Positions 16,561 through 26,018 of a stretch of 64,000 nt of DNA are shown here, piece by piece (position 1 is the stretch's first letter; every line of letters begins with the position of its first letter). Below the pieces are notes generated by a model. The model saw only the letters and a program-made list of their open reading frames with translations. It was not told where the DNA came from and searched no databases. A program made the translations under genes and the position numbers. Origin of the DNA: Melioribacteraceae bacterium (GTDB lineage: Bacteria > Bacteroidota > Ignavibacteria > Ignavibacteriales > Melioribacteraceae); assembly GCA_027030245.1 (NCBI GenBank), contig JALVFE010000013.1:1-64000 (forward strand), in the 5' to 3' direction.

Positions 16561-17700
16561 TTATATTAAACGTTTTATGGAAATTAAGCTCACATCGTCT
16601 TCAAAGTTGCCGGCTGTGAATTTTGTGAACTTGTCCTTTACGGTAACTAGCGGATTTTCATCCGCTTCAATATTTTGAAGTAAGTTTTTCAATCCCGTTT
16701 CTCCGAAAAATTCACCGGCAGAGTTTCTCGATTCCGTTATGCCGTCTGTTGTTATAAACAATACGTCACCCGGATTAATTGGGAATTTAATATCTTCGTA
16801 TTCGCCGGTTTCCATAAAGCCGAGCAAAACCCCGTTGGAACGGACGCTTTTTACTTCTCCGTTTGATTTGTGTAAAAGCGGAAGATCGCCTGCGCCGCTG
16901 TAATAAACGGAGTGTTCTTTTTTGTTAATCATTATCACCGAAAGTGTAATAAATACTTCGGAAAGCCTTTCGTCCTTGTAAATCGCATCGTTCACTTTAT
17001 TCAGAATTAAAGCGGGAGAAAATTTTTCTTTGGAATCGAGAACGAAACGAATTGCGCTGCGCACGTAACCGGCGTATGCAACCGCAAAATACCAAGCGCC
17101 CCAGCGTTTTCCCATGATATCCCCGAGTATCACAATTAAATTATCTTCGTCCAAATTAAAGTAATCGATAAAATCGCCGCCGGGAACGTTTTTAAAAGGC
17201 ACGTGCCAGTGACCTATTTCGTAACCTTCGAATTTGGGAAATTCATCGGGGACAACTTTAGCACCCATTTTGGATGCCGCTTGCTGTACTTCGTTTACGG
17301 CTTTGTCCATTTCTTTCTTTTTGGATTTTAAAATCGCGCCGATTTTTGCGGTAACAATTTTCGGACTTGAAGTTTTAACTATATAATCTTCAATTTCCAA
17401 ATCGTATCCTTCAAGTATATCGTTTTCTTCTCCTTTAGCAGTTAAAAACACAAACGGAATTGTTTTCAGTTCTTCGTTTTGTAAAAGGTTTCTGCGGAAT
17501 TCGTATCCGTCCATTTCCGGCATCATTATATCGCTAACTATGATATCGGGGCGGAAGGTTTTCAGTTTTTCCAAAGCCCCTATTCCGTTTTCCGCCCATT
17601 CGCAAGTATAACCTGAGCGTTTAAAACTGAATATAAAAAGTTTGGCAATATTTTCTTCGTCTTCAACTAACAATATTTTTTGAGCTGCCGGATCGGACAT
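16561..17700 (-). CDS. Response regulator with PP2C-type (SpoIIE) phosphatase domain
   Basis: The 379-residue protein joins an N-terminal receiver domain (LLVEDEEN, phosphoacceptor D57 in IVSDIMMPEMDG, conserved lysine in KTSSPK) to a C-terminal SpoIIE/RsbU-type serine phosphatase. Phosphatase motifs are GGDFIDYF, VILGDIMGKRWGA, YYSGAGDLPLL and FITTDGITESRN, retaining the metal-binding aspartates. Such proteins dephosphorylate anti-sigma-factor antagonists in partner-switching pathways. No anti-sigma factor or antagonist gene is beside it. It starts 3 bases after the sigma-54 regulator gene and forms an operon with it and the PAS kinase, so it is probably a second output of the same kinase. 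Confidence 0.88.
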   Translation of the reverse strand: MSDPAAQKILLVEDEENIAKLFIFSFKRSGYTCEWAENGIGALEKLKTFRPDIIVSDIMMPEMDGYEFRRNLLQNEELKTIPFVFLTAKGEENDILEGYDLEIEDYIVKTSSPKIVTAKIGAILKSKKKEMDKAVNEVQQAASKMGAKVVPDEFPKFEGYEIGHWHVPFKNVPGGDFIDYFNLDEDNLIVILGDIMGKRWGAWYFAVAYAGYVRSAIRFVLDSKEKFSPALILNKVNDAIYKDERLSEVFITLSVIMINKKEHSVYYSGAGDLPLLHKSNGEVKSVRSNGVLLGFMETGEYEDIKFPINPGDVLFITTDGITESRNSAGEFFGETGLKNLLQNIEADENPLVTVKDKFTKFTAGNFEDDVSLISIKRLI

Positions 17701-17703
17701 AAC

Positions 17704-19086
17704 TTAATTCCTTTTGGATTTGATGTTATATTTTTCCATTAATCTGTACAGAGTAGCTCTGCCTACGTTAAGTTTTTTCGAAGCTTCGACTATGTTCCCT
17801 TTTGTAACCCTTAAGGCATGCTTTATTGCTTCGGCTTTCAGCTTTTCGAACGGGATAATAGGCGAATTATCGTCGAACAGTGGAACATCGGAATAAAAAG
17901 CCGAACTCCCGTCTGCATTTAATATTTGCGGTGGTAAAACATCCACGTCAATTTTATCATGATCGGCTAAGATAATACAACGTTCTATTGTGTTTTCCAA
18001 TTCCCTTACATTTCCCGGCCAATCGTAATCGTATAAAAGTTTCAGTGCTTGCTTTGTAAAACCTTTTACGTCTTTACCTAATTTTTCGTTAAATACTTTC
18101 AGAAAATGATTGACCAAAATTACAATATCGCCGCGGCGTTCGCGTAAGGGCGGAATGTAAATCGGGAAAGAATTCAAACGGTAATATAAATCTTCTCTAA
18201 ACTCCCGGTTTTTTACCATCTCTTTTAAGTTTCTGTTTGTTGCGGAAATAATTCTTACGTCGGTTTTAATTGTTTCCGTTCCGCCGACGCGTTCGAATTC
18301 GCGTTGTTGAATTACACGCAGAATTTTAGCTTGAAGCGACATTTCCATTTCGCCGATTTCATCGAGGAATAAAGTTCCGCCGTTAGCCAGTTCGAATTTT
18401 CCTATTTTACGTTGATATGCTCCGGTAAACGAACCCTTTTCGTGACCGAACAATTCGCTTTCCAATAATTCGCGGGGAATTGATGCGGAATTTACAACAA
18501 CAAACGGGGCATCTTTACGAACGCCGTTATAATGAATTGCCCGCGCAATTAATTCTTTTCCCGTTCCGCTTTCACCGTTAATCAATACGGTAATGGAGTT
18601 ATCGAGAACCTTTGTTACCATGCGGAATACTTCTTGCATTTTTTTATCGGCGGAAATTATATTATCGAAACTGAATTCTTTTTGCAGATCGCCTTTAAGT
18701 TCGTCCACCCGTCTCTGTAAATCGTAATTGGTTATTGCGTTTTTAATCGCAGGTTGAAGCCGGTTTTTGTCCACCGGTTTCGGGAAATAATCGTATGCGC
18801 CCGATCTGATGGATTCCAGCGCAACATCAATACTTCCTTGCGCCGAAAGCATAATTACCGGAAGGTTTTTGTAACTGCGTTTAATTCTTTTTAATACTTC
18901 GACACCGCTTATATCCGGTAACATGATATCGAGAAGAACGAGATCGGGACCTTCATACAAGCTATCCAATAAGTCGTTTCCGTTAGTGAATGTTTTTACG
19001 TTATATTTCCATTCGTTTTTAACCCAATGGGTTAACAGTTTAAGAATAGATTCTTCGTCATCTACTATGAAAATTGTTTTTTCCAA
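17704..19086 (-). CDS. Sigma-54-dependent NtrC-family response regulator
   Basis: The 460-residue protein has a receiver domain (phosphoacceptor D53 in LLDIMLPD; KPVD), an AAA+ domain (Walker A GESGTGKE at 171-178; sigma-54-contact loop GSFTGA at 218-223, where the usual second residue Ala is Ser; Walker B in LFLDEIGE) and a C-terminal Fis-type helix-turn-helix (about 415-455, NIVEASKKLNVGRATLYRLM). On phosphorylation such proteins activate sigma-54 promoters. The start is TTG at 19086, strongly supported by AGGAGAG six bases before it. The likely partner is the PAS kinase encoded 18 bases upstream. Confidence 0.93.
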   Translation of the reverse strand: MEKTIFIVDDEESILKLLTHWVKNEWKYNVKTFTNGNDLLDSLYEGPDLVLLDIMLPDISGVEVLKRIKRSYKNLPVIMLSAQGSIDVALESIRSGAYDYFPKPVDKNRLQPAIKNAITNYDLQRRVDELKGDLQKEFSFDNIISADKKMQEVFRMVTKVLDNSITVLINGESGTGKELIARAIHYNGVRKDAPFVVVNSASIPRELLESELFGHEKGSFTGAYQRKIGKFELANGGTLFLDEIGEMEMSLQAKILRVIQQREFERVGGTETIKTDVRIISATNRNLKEMVKNREFREDLYYRLNSFPIYIPPLRERRGDIVILVNHFLKVFNEKLGKDVKGFTKQALKLLYDYDWPGNVRELENTIERCIILADHDKIDVDVLPPQILNADGSSAFYSDVPLFDDNSPIIPFEKLKAEAIKHALRVTKGNIVEASKKLNVGRATLYRLMEKYNIKSKRN

Positions 19087-19104
19087 TTTTCTCTCCTTCT
19101 TTTA

Positions 19105-20307
19105 TTAATTTTTTGGAAGTCTTATGATAAAGGTTGTTCCTTTATTAACTTCGCTTTTAACTCTAATTAAACCTTTGTGCAAATCGATTATTTTTTTAAC
19201 GGTAACCAGTCCTAGCCCTGTGCTTTTTGTGCTTTTCCCGCGAGTTTCCAATTTTCTGAATTTTTCGAAAATAAACGGTAATTCGTCTTGTGGAATTCCG
19301 ATTCCGGTATCGCTGATAATGATTTCGGTTTCTTTTAAGAAATCTTGCACAATCAGCGTAACCCTTCCGCCGGGTTCGGTAAATTTAATTGCATTGGAAA
19401 GCAGGTTTTTAATTACTTTGGTTATTCTTTCTTTATCCGCATAAATTTTAATTTCCGCTTCCGGTATTTCCAAAGAAAAGGATATGTTTTTCTTTTGGGC
19501 ATCGGGTAAAAATTCTTTTGATATTTTTTTTAAGGTCAAAATCAAATCGAATTCGGATTTGTTTAAAGGTTCTTTGTCCCTTTCCAGTTTTGAAAAATCG
19601 AGAATGTCATCAATCAGTTTAGCGAGCCGTTTTCCTTCTTCGAGTATAATTTTATTGAACTCCTTAATCTTATCTGCGGTCAGCTCGGTATCCGCGTCTA
19701 TGGTTTCGGCAAATCCTACTATTGACGCAAGTGGAGTTCTCAGTTCGTGGGACATGTTTGAGATGAAGTCCGTTTTCAAACTGTTCAGTTCTTCCAACAC
19801 GGAAATTTTTTGTTTTGCCCTGTCCCGTTCTATCGATATTATTCTGTTAGCTTCAATCAATTTTGCGTTAAGTTCTTTCAATTTTTTTTCTTCTTTTCCC
19901 AAATCGGTAACGTCGTAGGCTATTGCAATAAGTCCTTCCACTTTCCCGCCGTTTTCAATCGGCGCTGCATAAACATCAAACAACAAAACATTCCCGAATT
20001 TTGAAGTCAGCTCCGACTTAAACCGTTTGCCTGTTTTTTCGGTTAATATTTTCCCGAATGCTTCTGAAACCTTTAGTTTGTCTTTTTCGCGCACGAGATC
20101 GAAAAAATGCTTTCCGTTAAGTTCATCGGGGAAATAATCGAGCTGCCGCGCGCCGTTTTTGTTAATGTACTTAAAAAAACCTTCCCCGTTCAAAACGAAT
20201 ACAACATCCCTCGAAAGTTCGGATACGAGTAAAAATTCTTTACTTAATTCCGTATTTCCGTTTGGGTTTTCTTTGGTATCAATATTTTGATTATCGATTT
20301 TTTCCAC
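19105..20307 (-). CDS. PAS-domain sensor histidine kinase (cytoplasmic)
   Basis: The 400-residue kinase has a PAS domain (about 27-135, VVFVLNGEGFFKYIN, with a PAC-type end IAYDVTDLG), a short coiled coil (about 138-180), a HisKA domain with phosphoacceptor H187 (NMSHELRTPL) and a HATPase domain (NLLSNAIKFTEPGG, DTGIGIP, STGLGLVTVKK). No transmembrane segment is seen, so it senses a cytoplasmic signal. The start is GTG at 20307; no ATG lies nearby in frame. It heads a three-gene operon with a sigma-54 regulator and a receiver-phosphatase. Confidence 0.92.
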   Translation of the reverse strand: MEKIDNQNIDTKENPNGNTELSKEFLLVSELSRDVVFVLNGEGFFKYINKNGARQLDYFPDELNGKHFFDLVREKDKLKVSEAFGKILTEKTGKRFKSELTSKFGNVLLFDVYAAPIENGGKVEGLIAIAYDVTDLGKEEKKLKELNAKLIEANRIISIERDRAKQKISVLEELNSLKTDFISNMSHELRTPLASIVGFAETIDADTELTADKIKEFNKIILEEGKRLAKLIDDILDFSKLERDKEPLNKSEFDLILTLKKISKEFLPDAQKKNISFSLEIPEAEIKIYADKERITKVIKNLLSNAIKFTEPGGRVTLIVQDFLKETEIIISDTGIGIPQDELPFIFEKFRKLETRGKSTKSTGLGLVTVKKIIDLHKGLIRVKSEVNKGTTFIIRLPKN

Positions 20308-20627
20308 CGTTTTCTAAATAAATTTTTGTAACATATTGAGAATTCTAATTTTGTTACACCGTAAATTTCGAATTTTACTAAGATGTTATTTTTTATAAAG
20401 TTGCAATCACGCCGAAAAATTTCTCATATAAAATATTTTCGAAAATTAAATAAAAATTTATAGTCCATGTTTCTTTTTAATACAATTTTATCTAATCCGT
20501 ATCGGTAAAAATAAGAACGATTTAAGAAAATGCAACACTTTTTTGCGAATATTTTTAAGAATGTCTCAAAATGTTGAATTTATGCGGAAATTTTTTGTGA
20601 AATAATCCGGCGGGAAATGCCTGACGT
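20308..20627. other. Intergenic stretch between two histidine kinase genes
   Basis: These 320 bases are A+T-rich and hold no open frame worth calling. They must carry the promoter of the kinase operon that reads leftward from 20307 and the 3' region of neither gene in an obvious terminator form. No confident sigma-54 (GG-N10-GC) or Bacteroidota promoter box was identified. Confidence 0.5.
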
Positions 20628-21647
20628 TTAAGCTATGGGAAGCGAAAAAGCAAATGTGGAACCTTCGCCTTGTTTACTTTTTACCCAAACTCTGCCTTTA
20701 TGTTCTTCGATAATCCTTTTTGCAATCCAGAGACCCAGACCGGAACTGCTTTCTCCGCCGGTGGGGCGCGTGCTTAATTTCGAACCCTTTTCAAATGCGC
20801 GCTTGACGTCTTCTTGCGATAAGCCGAATCCGTTATCGATAACTTCCAGAATTATATTATCGTTTTCACGTTTGGTAATTACTTCCACCCGCGCGCCTTC
20901 GGGTGCAAACTTTATGGCATTGTTTACCAAATTATCTATAACATCCTTTATTTTATTAAAATCCATACTAATCTGGGGAAGTGAATCGTCTTTTGTAAGC
21001 GTGAGTTTAATCTTTTTCTTTTGGGCGAATGGTAGATTCCGGTTGATTATCGTAAGCGCTGCGTCATTAATGTTATGTAAACCCAATTCAAGTTTGAAAT
21101 TCGATTTCTCGACGCTCATTATTTTTGAGACTTCGTCGGCAAGACTTAAAATATGCGTTGAAGTTTCCAATAAGCCGTGCATTATTTCCTGTTGTTCTTG
21201 AGCATTTAAATCGTATGATTCAAGAAGTTCGATAAAGTTCTTAATTGCCGAAGCGGGATTTTTCAAATCGTGAACGATGATGGAAAACAGTTCGTCTTTT
21301 TGAACCTGCAGTTCTTCCAATTTCCTTTTGCTTTGATGTAATTGTTTTGCGTGTTCTTCCAAATCGTGATTAGTTGCCTTCAGCTCTTTTACTTTTTCTT
21401 CCATCTTCTCCATTTTTACTTCCATGAAGGCGAGCTTGGCGTTCAGGTTTTTGTTTTCCCTTTTCAGGTCTTCAATCAAATCGGCATCGGAATTGGCTTC
21501 ATTGGAAGTCTCGGGTTGTTGCGCTGTACCGGCAGTGTCGGGTTCGTTCGTTCCGAAAACGTTTTTCTTTATTAGAAACACAAAAATTCCTATGAAAAAA
21601 ATAAACGCAACTGAAATTCCTACTATGAATGTAAAATTATGTTCCAA
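20628..21647 (-). CDS. Membrane-anchored sensor histidine kinase
   Basis: The 339-residue kinase has one N-terminal transmembrane helix (about 5-27), an acidic linker, a long coiled coil (about 55-120; LKRENKNLNAKL, KMEEKVKELK), a HisKA-type domain with H126 in IIVHDLKNPAS, and a HATPase domain (NLVNNAIKFAPEGA, DNGFGL, SSGLGLWIAKR). The phosphoacceptor box HDLKNP is typical of kinases close to KdpD/PhoR-like groups. There is almost no periplasmic part, so the input may pass through the coiled coil or a partner. No response regulator is adjacent. The start is TTG; the nearest ATG would remove the membrane anchor. Confidence 0.88.
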   Translation of the reverse strand: MEHNFTFIVGISVAFIFFIGIFVFLIKKNVFGTNEPDTAGTAQQPETSNEANSDADLIEDLKRENKNLNAKLAFMEVKMEKMEEKVKELKATNHDLEEHAKQLHQSKRKLEELQVQKDELFSIIVHDLKNPASAIKNFIELLESYDLNAQEQQEIMHGLLETSTHILSLADEVSKIMSVEKSNFKLELGLHNINDAALTIINRNLPFAQKKKIKLTLTKDDSLPQISMDFNKIKDVIDNLVNNAIKFAPEGARVEVITKRENDNIILEVIDNGFGLSQEDVKRAFEKGSKLSTRPTGGESSSGLGLWIAKRIIEEHKGRVWVKSKQGEGSTFAFSLPIA

Positions 21648-21752
21648 GATGTTCGGGATTATCCTATTAATAATTTTTATTTTCTTCTATTATCGGTTAA
21701 TATTTTAATAAATTTACCTTAAGAAAAATTTTAATAGCGACAGGTTGCAAGC

Positions 21753-22565
21753 ATGCCGAAGGTAAGCGTAATTGTTTCGTTTTACAGAAAAATAAATTAT
21801 CTGAAATTGGTTTTGGCGGGATTCTCCGTTCAAAGTTTTAAGGATTTTGAGATAATTATTGCCGACGACGGTTCCGGGCAAGAAATTGTAAAGCAATTGG
21901 AATATTTATTAAGCGAATATAATTTCCGTTCGGTTCATGTTTGGCAGGAAGATAAAGGATTCAGAAAGAATAGAATATTGAATAATGCAATAGAGAAGTC
22001 AACTGCGGATTATTTGATTTTTATAGATGCCGATTGTATTCCGCATTCCAAATTTGTTGAAGAACACTGGAATAACCGGGAGCAAAAAACCGTTCTGACC
22101 GGAAGACGGGTGAATCTTTCGGAGAAAGTAACCGATAAACTTACGCCGGAGCTTATAAAAAAACATTATTTGGAGAAACATCTTGGCGCGTTGTTGACAG
22201 ATGGACTTTTCGGCGGTTCTTCGTACGTGGAAAAGGGTATTTATATTAAGAATAAATTTCTCCGGAAAATTGTTAATAAAAAACCGCGCGGTTTGTTGGG
22301 CAGCAATTTTTCAATTCATAAAAAAGATATTTTGGAAATTAACGGCTTCGATGAACGCTACGAAGCTCCTTCCATCGGTGAAGATTCGGATGTTCAGTTC
22401 CGGTTGGAGTTAAACGGAGTTAAAGTGAAACCGGTGAACAATACCGCAATTCAATATCATCTATATCATAAGCTACTGCCCAGACCGCAGAAAAATCTTG
22501 ATTTATTCGATACCGTTAAAAAGTCTAAAGAATATTATACGAAATACGGAATTAACAGAAGTTGA
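21753..22565 (+). CDS. Family 2 glycosyltransferase
   Basis: The 270-residue protein has the GT-A fold of family 2: VSVIVSFYRK at the start, IIADDGSG (about 35-42), FIDADCIPHS with the DxD metal-binding motif, and GEDSDVQFRL near the C-terminus, which matches the galactosyltransferase-type (7C) segment. It lacks transmembrane helices and would transfer a sugar from a nucleotide donor in the cytoplasm. It is divergent from the histidine kinase gene and not part of the large glycan locus. Donor and acceptor are unknown. Confidence 0.85.
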   Translation: MPKVSVIVSFYRKINYLKLVLAGFSVQSFKDFEIIIADDGSGQEIVKQLEYLLSEYNFRSVHVWQEDKGFRKNRILNNAIEKSTADYLIFIDADCIPHSKFVEEHWNNREQKTVLTGRRVNLSEKVTDKLTPELIKKHYLEKHLGALLTDGLFGGSSYVEKGIYIKNKFLRKIVNKKPRGLLGSNFSIHKKDILEINGFDERYEAPSIGEDSDVQFRLELNGVKVKPVNNTAIQYHLYHKLLPRPQKNLDLFDTVKKSKEYYTKYGINRS

Positions 22566-23003
22566 GAGTTACTTCATCACTAATATTTTCTTCCGTTGTA
22601 TTTTTATTTTGCCGTTGCAGGTTTATCTGCCGGAACCTTGAATTATCTTTGCTTTCTTTCGAAACTTGGCGGTTATCCTTTGCGGATTCTGCGTGAAGCG
22701 GGAAAAAAGGTTCACGCAAAGAACGCTAAGACTTTTTCGCAAAGAACACGAAGGTTTTATTTTTTTACTTTCGCTTTCACCTTTTAATGCCTTGTCAATT
22801 ATTTAAAGTTTTGATTTTCATAAAGTTTCCGTAACGGATGGGCTATTCAACTGGATTTTGAGTGAATATCAAATTTCCTTTTTAGCAATTGATTTTACGT
22901 TAATAAATCCGACAATTGGTCTGATATTTGTTCGTATAATTTTGATAAAAATCACAATTTTACCGGAAAAAGAAAAAAAATCGGTAAAAACATTAAAAAA
23001 ATA
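22566..23003. other. Intergenic stretch with a repeat-like segment
   Basis: About 440 bases without a credible gene. The middle part (22596-22787) is open in one frame, but its translation is low in normal protein features and overlaps the repeat described at 22709-22760. The right end is very A+T-rich and leads into the promoter of the regulator/glutamine-synthetase operon. Confidence 0.55.
22709..22760 (+). repeat. CGCAAAGAAC-type dispersed repeat
   Basis: The segment contains GGTTCACGCAAAGAACGCTAAG followed by TTCGCAAAGAACACGAAGG, so CGCAAAGAAC occurs twice, 27 bases apart. A related sequence in the opposite orientation is at 26741-26759 (minus-strand reading GGTTTCACGCAAAGCTAAG). Neither overlaps a gene. 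It has the character of a short intergenic repeat family. Confidence 0.5.
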
Positions 23004-23035
23004 TTTGACAAAACGGTAAATGTCCCTTAATTTTG
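23004..23035 (+). promoter_or_regulatory. Bacteroidota-type promoter of the lrp-glnA operon
   Basis: TTTG at 23004-23007 and TAATTTTG at 23028-23035 are separated by 20 bases, matching the Bacteroidota primary sigma consensus (TTTG, about 19-21 bases, TAnnTTTG). TTGACA overlaps the upstream box. The expected transcript start is near 23042, about 33 bases before the regulator's ATG. Confidence 0.55.
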
Positions 23036-23074
23036 CAGACATAATTTCGATAATGACTTAATTAATTAGGCAAT

Positions 23075-23518
23075 ATGGACAATATAGATAAGAAAATATT
23101 AGATATACTCCAAAATAACGGCAGAACCAAGAGAAGCGTTCTTGCCGAAGCGGTTGGTTTGTCTTTGCCTTCGTTGAGCGAAAGGTTAAATAAACTTGAA
23201 GAAAAAGGAATAATTGAAGGATATTATACAAAACTTAACAGAAAAGCTTTCGGTTATGATTTGATGGCTTTCATTACCGTGGTGATGGAATCTTCCAAAT
23301 TTTATAAAAAATTTGCGGAAAAGGTGGACGAAACACCCGAAATTCTCGAATGTCATTCCGTTTTGGGCGAAGGTTCGCATATTCTTAAAGTTTTGGTTAA
23401 AGATACCGAATCGCTTGAAAAATTATTAAGCAAAATTCAATCGTGGCCCGGAGTAATAAGAACAATTTCAAGTTTTGTTTTATCGACTAAAAAAGAAACT
23501 ACAAAAATAAAAATCTAA
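23075..23518 (+). CDS. Lrp/AsnC family transcriptional regulator
   Basis: The 147-residue protein has an N-terminal winged helix-turn-helix (about 1-60; MDNIDKKILDILQNNGR, SLPSLSERLNKLEEKGIIEGY) and a C-terminal RAM ligand-binding domain (about 65-140; GYDLMAFITVVME, ECHSVLGEGSHILKVLV). These proteins form octamers that respond to amino acids. It is followed after 12 bases by glutamine synthetase, so it probably controls nitrogen assimilation and its own operon. The fit to the family length is good. Confidence 0.92.
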   Translation: MDNIDKKILDILQNNGRTKRSVLAEAVGLSLPSLSERLNKLEEKGIIEGYYTKLNRKAFGYDLMAFITVVMESSKFYKKFAEKVDETPEILECHSVLGEGSHILKVLVKDTESLEKLLSKIQSWPGVIRTISSFVLSTKKETTKIKI

Positions 23519-23530
23519 AGGAGTTGCAAA

Positions 23531-24958
23531 ATGGCAAAAAGCAAATCGGCAGTGGATAAAGTTCTAAGCTTTATCAAAACCAACAAAATTAAATTCGTTG
23601 ATTTGAAATTTATGGATTTCCCGGGGTTGTGGCAGCATTTTACCGTGCCCGCGTCTGAGCTTTCTGCAGATTCATTTAAAGACGGTTTCGGATTCGACGG
23701 CTCTTCCATTCGCGGTTGGAAAAAAATTAACGAAAGCGATATGCTTATTATTCCCGATCCCGAAACAATGGTGGTCGATCATTTTATCGAAGCGCCGACG
23801 GTCACTTTAATTTGTAACGTTCACGAACCCGCTACGAAAGAAAAATATTCCCGGTGCCCGCGCAGTATCGCCGAAAAAGCTGCCGCGTATTTGAAATCAA
23901 CTGGAATTGCCGATACGGCTTATTTCGGTCCGGAAGCGGAATTTTTCGTTTTTGATGATGTCCGATTCGATTCCGCACCGAACGGCTCGTTTTATAAAGT
24001 CGATTCGGTGGAAGGAAGATGGAATACCGGTCGCGAAGAAAATCCTAACTTAGGCTATAAACCGAGATACAAAGAAGGTTATTTTCCCGTTCCGCCGACG
24101 GATCAGTTAAATGACTTGAGAAACGAAATGGTGCTTAACCTTATGGAAATCGGAATTCCCGTGGAAGCCCAACACCACGAAGTGGCAAGCGGCGGGCAGT
24201 GCGAAATAGATTTACGGTTTCAACCTTTATTAAAAGCAGCCGACCAATTATTGCTGTTTAAGTATGTTGTCAAAAACACCGCAAGGAAACACAACAAAAC
24301 CGTAACTTATATGCCCAAACCGATAATGGGAGATAACGGAAGCGGAATGCACGTTCATGTAAGTTTGTGGAAGAAAAACAAACCGTTATTTGCCGGAAAC
24401 GGATATGCCGGTTTAAGCGAAACGGCGTTGTATTTTATAGGCGGAATATTGAAACACGCTCCTTCGTTGTTGGCGTTTACAAATCCGACTACTAACTCAT
24501 ACAAAAGATTGGTGCCCGGTTTCGAAGCGCCGGTGAATCTTGCTTATTCCCAAAGAAACAGAAGCGCTGCGGTTAGAATTCCGCTTTATTCTTCAAGTCC
24601 GAAAGCAAAAAGAATAGAATTCCGCTGCCCCGATCCGTCGTCCAATCCTTATCTCGCATTTTCCGCGATGCTGATGGCAGGCTTGGATGGAATAATGAAC
24701 AGAATAGATCCGGGCGAACCGCTCGATAAAAACATTTACGATCTCGATCCGGAAGAATTGCAAAACGTTCCTTCCACTCCCGCTACGTTAAAAGATGCAA
24801 TCGATGCTTTACAGAACGATCACGAATATCTGCTTAAAGGCGATGTGTTTACGGAAGACGTTATCGAGACTTGGATAAATTACAAAATGGAAAACGAGAT
24901 TCAACCGATGGCTCTTCAACCGCATCCGTTTGAATTTTCGTTGTATTACGACGTCTAA
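23531..24958 (+). CDS. glnA: Glutamine synthetase, type I
   Basis: The 475-residue enzyme makes glutamine from glutamate, ammonia and ATP. Motifs in order are [11 protein letters not shown] near the N-terminus, [11 protein letters not shown] and [14 protein letters not shown] (metal and substrate binding), [30 protein letters not shown], and NIYDLDPEE near the C-terminus, where the tyrosine lies at the position adenylylated in type I-beta enzymes. Length and motif set fit the 12-subunit GSI class. AAAGGAG precedes the ATG by about 7 bases. It is transcribed with the Lrp-type regulator and ends at a bidirectional hairpin. Confidence 0.96.
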   Translation: MAKSKSAVDKVLSFIKTNKIKFVDLKFMDFPGLWQHFTVPASELSADSFKDGFGFDGSSIRGWKKINESDMLIIPDPETMVVDHFIEAPTVTLICNVHEPATKEKYSRCPRSIAEKAAAYLKSTGIADTAYFGPEAEFFVFDDVRFDSAPNGSFYKVDSVEGRWNTGREENPNLGYKPRYKEGYFPVPPTDQLNDLRNEMVLNLMEIGIPVEAQHHEVASGGQCEIDLRFQPLLKAADQLLLFKYVVKNTARKHNKTVTYMPKPIMGDNGSGMHVHVSLWKKNKPLFAGNGYAGLSETALYFIGGILKHAPSLLAFTNPTTNSYKRLVPGFEAPVNLAYSQRNRSAAVRIPLYSSSPKAKRIEFRCPDPSSNPYLAFSAMLMAGLDGIMNRIDPGEPLDKNIYDLDPEELQNVPSTPATLKDAIDALQNDHEYLLKGDVFTEDVIETWINYKMENEIQPMALQPHPFEFSLYYDV

Positions 24959-24967
24959 AAACATTAC

Positions 24968-24991
24968 GGCTGTGCCCGCATGGGTGCAGCC
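24968..24991. terminator. Hairpin between convergent glnA and oxidoreductase genes
   Basis: GGCTGTGCCC and GGGTGCAGCC pair over 10 positions (two wobbles) around GCAT. The spot lies between convergent genes, so it could serve both; T-rich bases flank it on each strand (better on the minus strand, GTAATGTTTTT). Confidence 0.6.
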
Positions 24992-24995
24992 TATT

Positions 24996-26018
24996 CTAAA
25001 TTTCAACCACAACTTTTCCCGTCGATTTACCCGATTGCAAATATTTTACCGCATTCAATAAATTTTCAAACGGAAATATTTTTCCGATAAGCGGTTTTTC
25101 AAGATTTAATTTTTCAATTCCGTTCAGCATACGGGCAAATTGATTTTTCTTTTCCCACAACCAAATTAAATTGAATCCCATTACCGAACGGTTTGTGTTA
25201 ATCATTTTCAACGGATCGATTTTGGGTCGCGTAAAATACCGGTAAGCGGCTTTGATAAAATTAATTCTGTTCCCGCGCGGTGTAAAATTGGCTGAACCGT
25301 AAGTAATTAATCTACCTTGCGGCGCAAGCGCTTCGTAGCTTGCGGAGAATATCTTTCCGCCTATGCATTCCAGAACCAAATCCAATTCCAAGTTATTTCT
25401 TTCAAGTTTACTTTGCAGTTCGTGTTTGAAATTTTTTCCGCGAATGATAAAGTCGTTGTAATTTTCTTTTTTTAACAAATCGATTTTTTCCGGACTTCCG
25501 GTTGTGCCGATTGTGTAAGCGTTAAATTTTTTCGCGATTCTATTTGCGTATATTCCAACACCGCCGCCGGCGCTGTGTATTAACACGGTTTGGTTTTGTT
25601 TGATATTTCCCAATTCCACCAAAGCGTAGTAAGCGGTTAAAACGTTTACCAAGAACGCCGCTCCTTCATTAAAACTCCAATCTTCCGGTAATTTGACTAC
25701 ATAATTCCCATCTATGTTGACATGCGTTGCATAAGCACCGAATCTTATTACGCCCATTATTTTATCGCCGGCGGAAAAGTTTTTTACACCGGTTCCCGTT
25801 TGTTTCACAATTCCGGAATATTCCAATCCGGGAATAAACGGAGTTTTGGGAGTAGCGCTGTAAATACCGAGAATGGAAAAAATATCGGCAAAATTTAAAC
25901 CGACGGATTTAACTTCAACCGTAATTTCGTTTTCCCCCGGCGCAGGCAAATCACCTTCCGAAAGTTTAAGGTTATTAACCGCACCGGTTTTGTTAATAAT
26001 GTAAATTTTTCTTTTCAT
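24996..26018 (-). CDS. NADPH:quinone reductase-like MDR family oxidoreductase
   Basis: The 340-residue protein is a medium-chain dehydrogenase/reductase without the zinc-binding residues of alcohol dehydrogenases, as in quinone oxidoreductases. It has the N-terminal GroES-like domain (VGLNFADIFSILGIY, PGLEYSGIV) and a Rossmann domain with the coenzyme motif HSAGGGVGIYANRIAKK (about 148-164). It would reduce quinones or enones with NAD(P)H in the cytosol. It converges on glnA and stands alone. Its substrate cannot be deduced. Confidence 0.88.
   Translation of the reverse strand: MKRKIYIINKTGAVNNLKLSEGDLPAPGENEITVEVKSVGLNFADIFSILGIYSATPKTPFIPGLEYSGIVKQTGTGVKNFSAGDKIMGVIRFGAYATHVNIDGNYVVKLPEDWSFNEGAAFLVNVLTAYYALVELGNIKQNQTVLIHSAGGGVGIYANRIAKKFNAYTIGTTGSPEKIDLLKKENYNDFIIRGKNFKHELQSKLERNNLELDLVLECIGGKIFSASYEALAPQGRLITYGSANFTPRGNRINFIKAAYRYFTRPKIDPLKMINTNRSVMGFNLIWLWEKKNQFARMLNGIEKLNLEKPLIGKIFPFENLLNAVKYLQSGKSTGKVVVEI

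Noticed and set aside
22596-22787. 63-codon open frame after the glycosyltransferase at 21753
   Set aside because: It is built on the CGCAAAGAAC repeat and contains no recognisable features.
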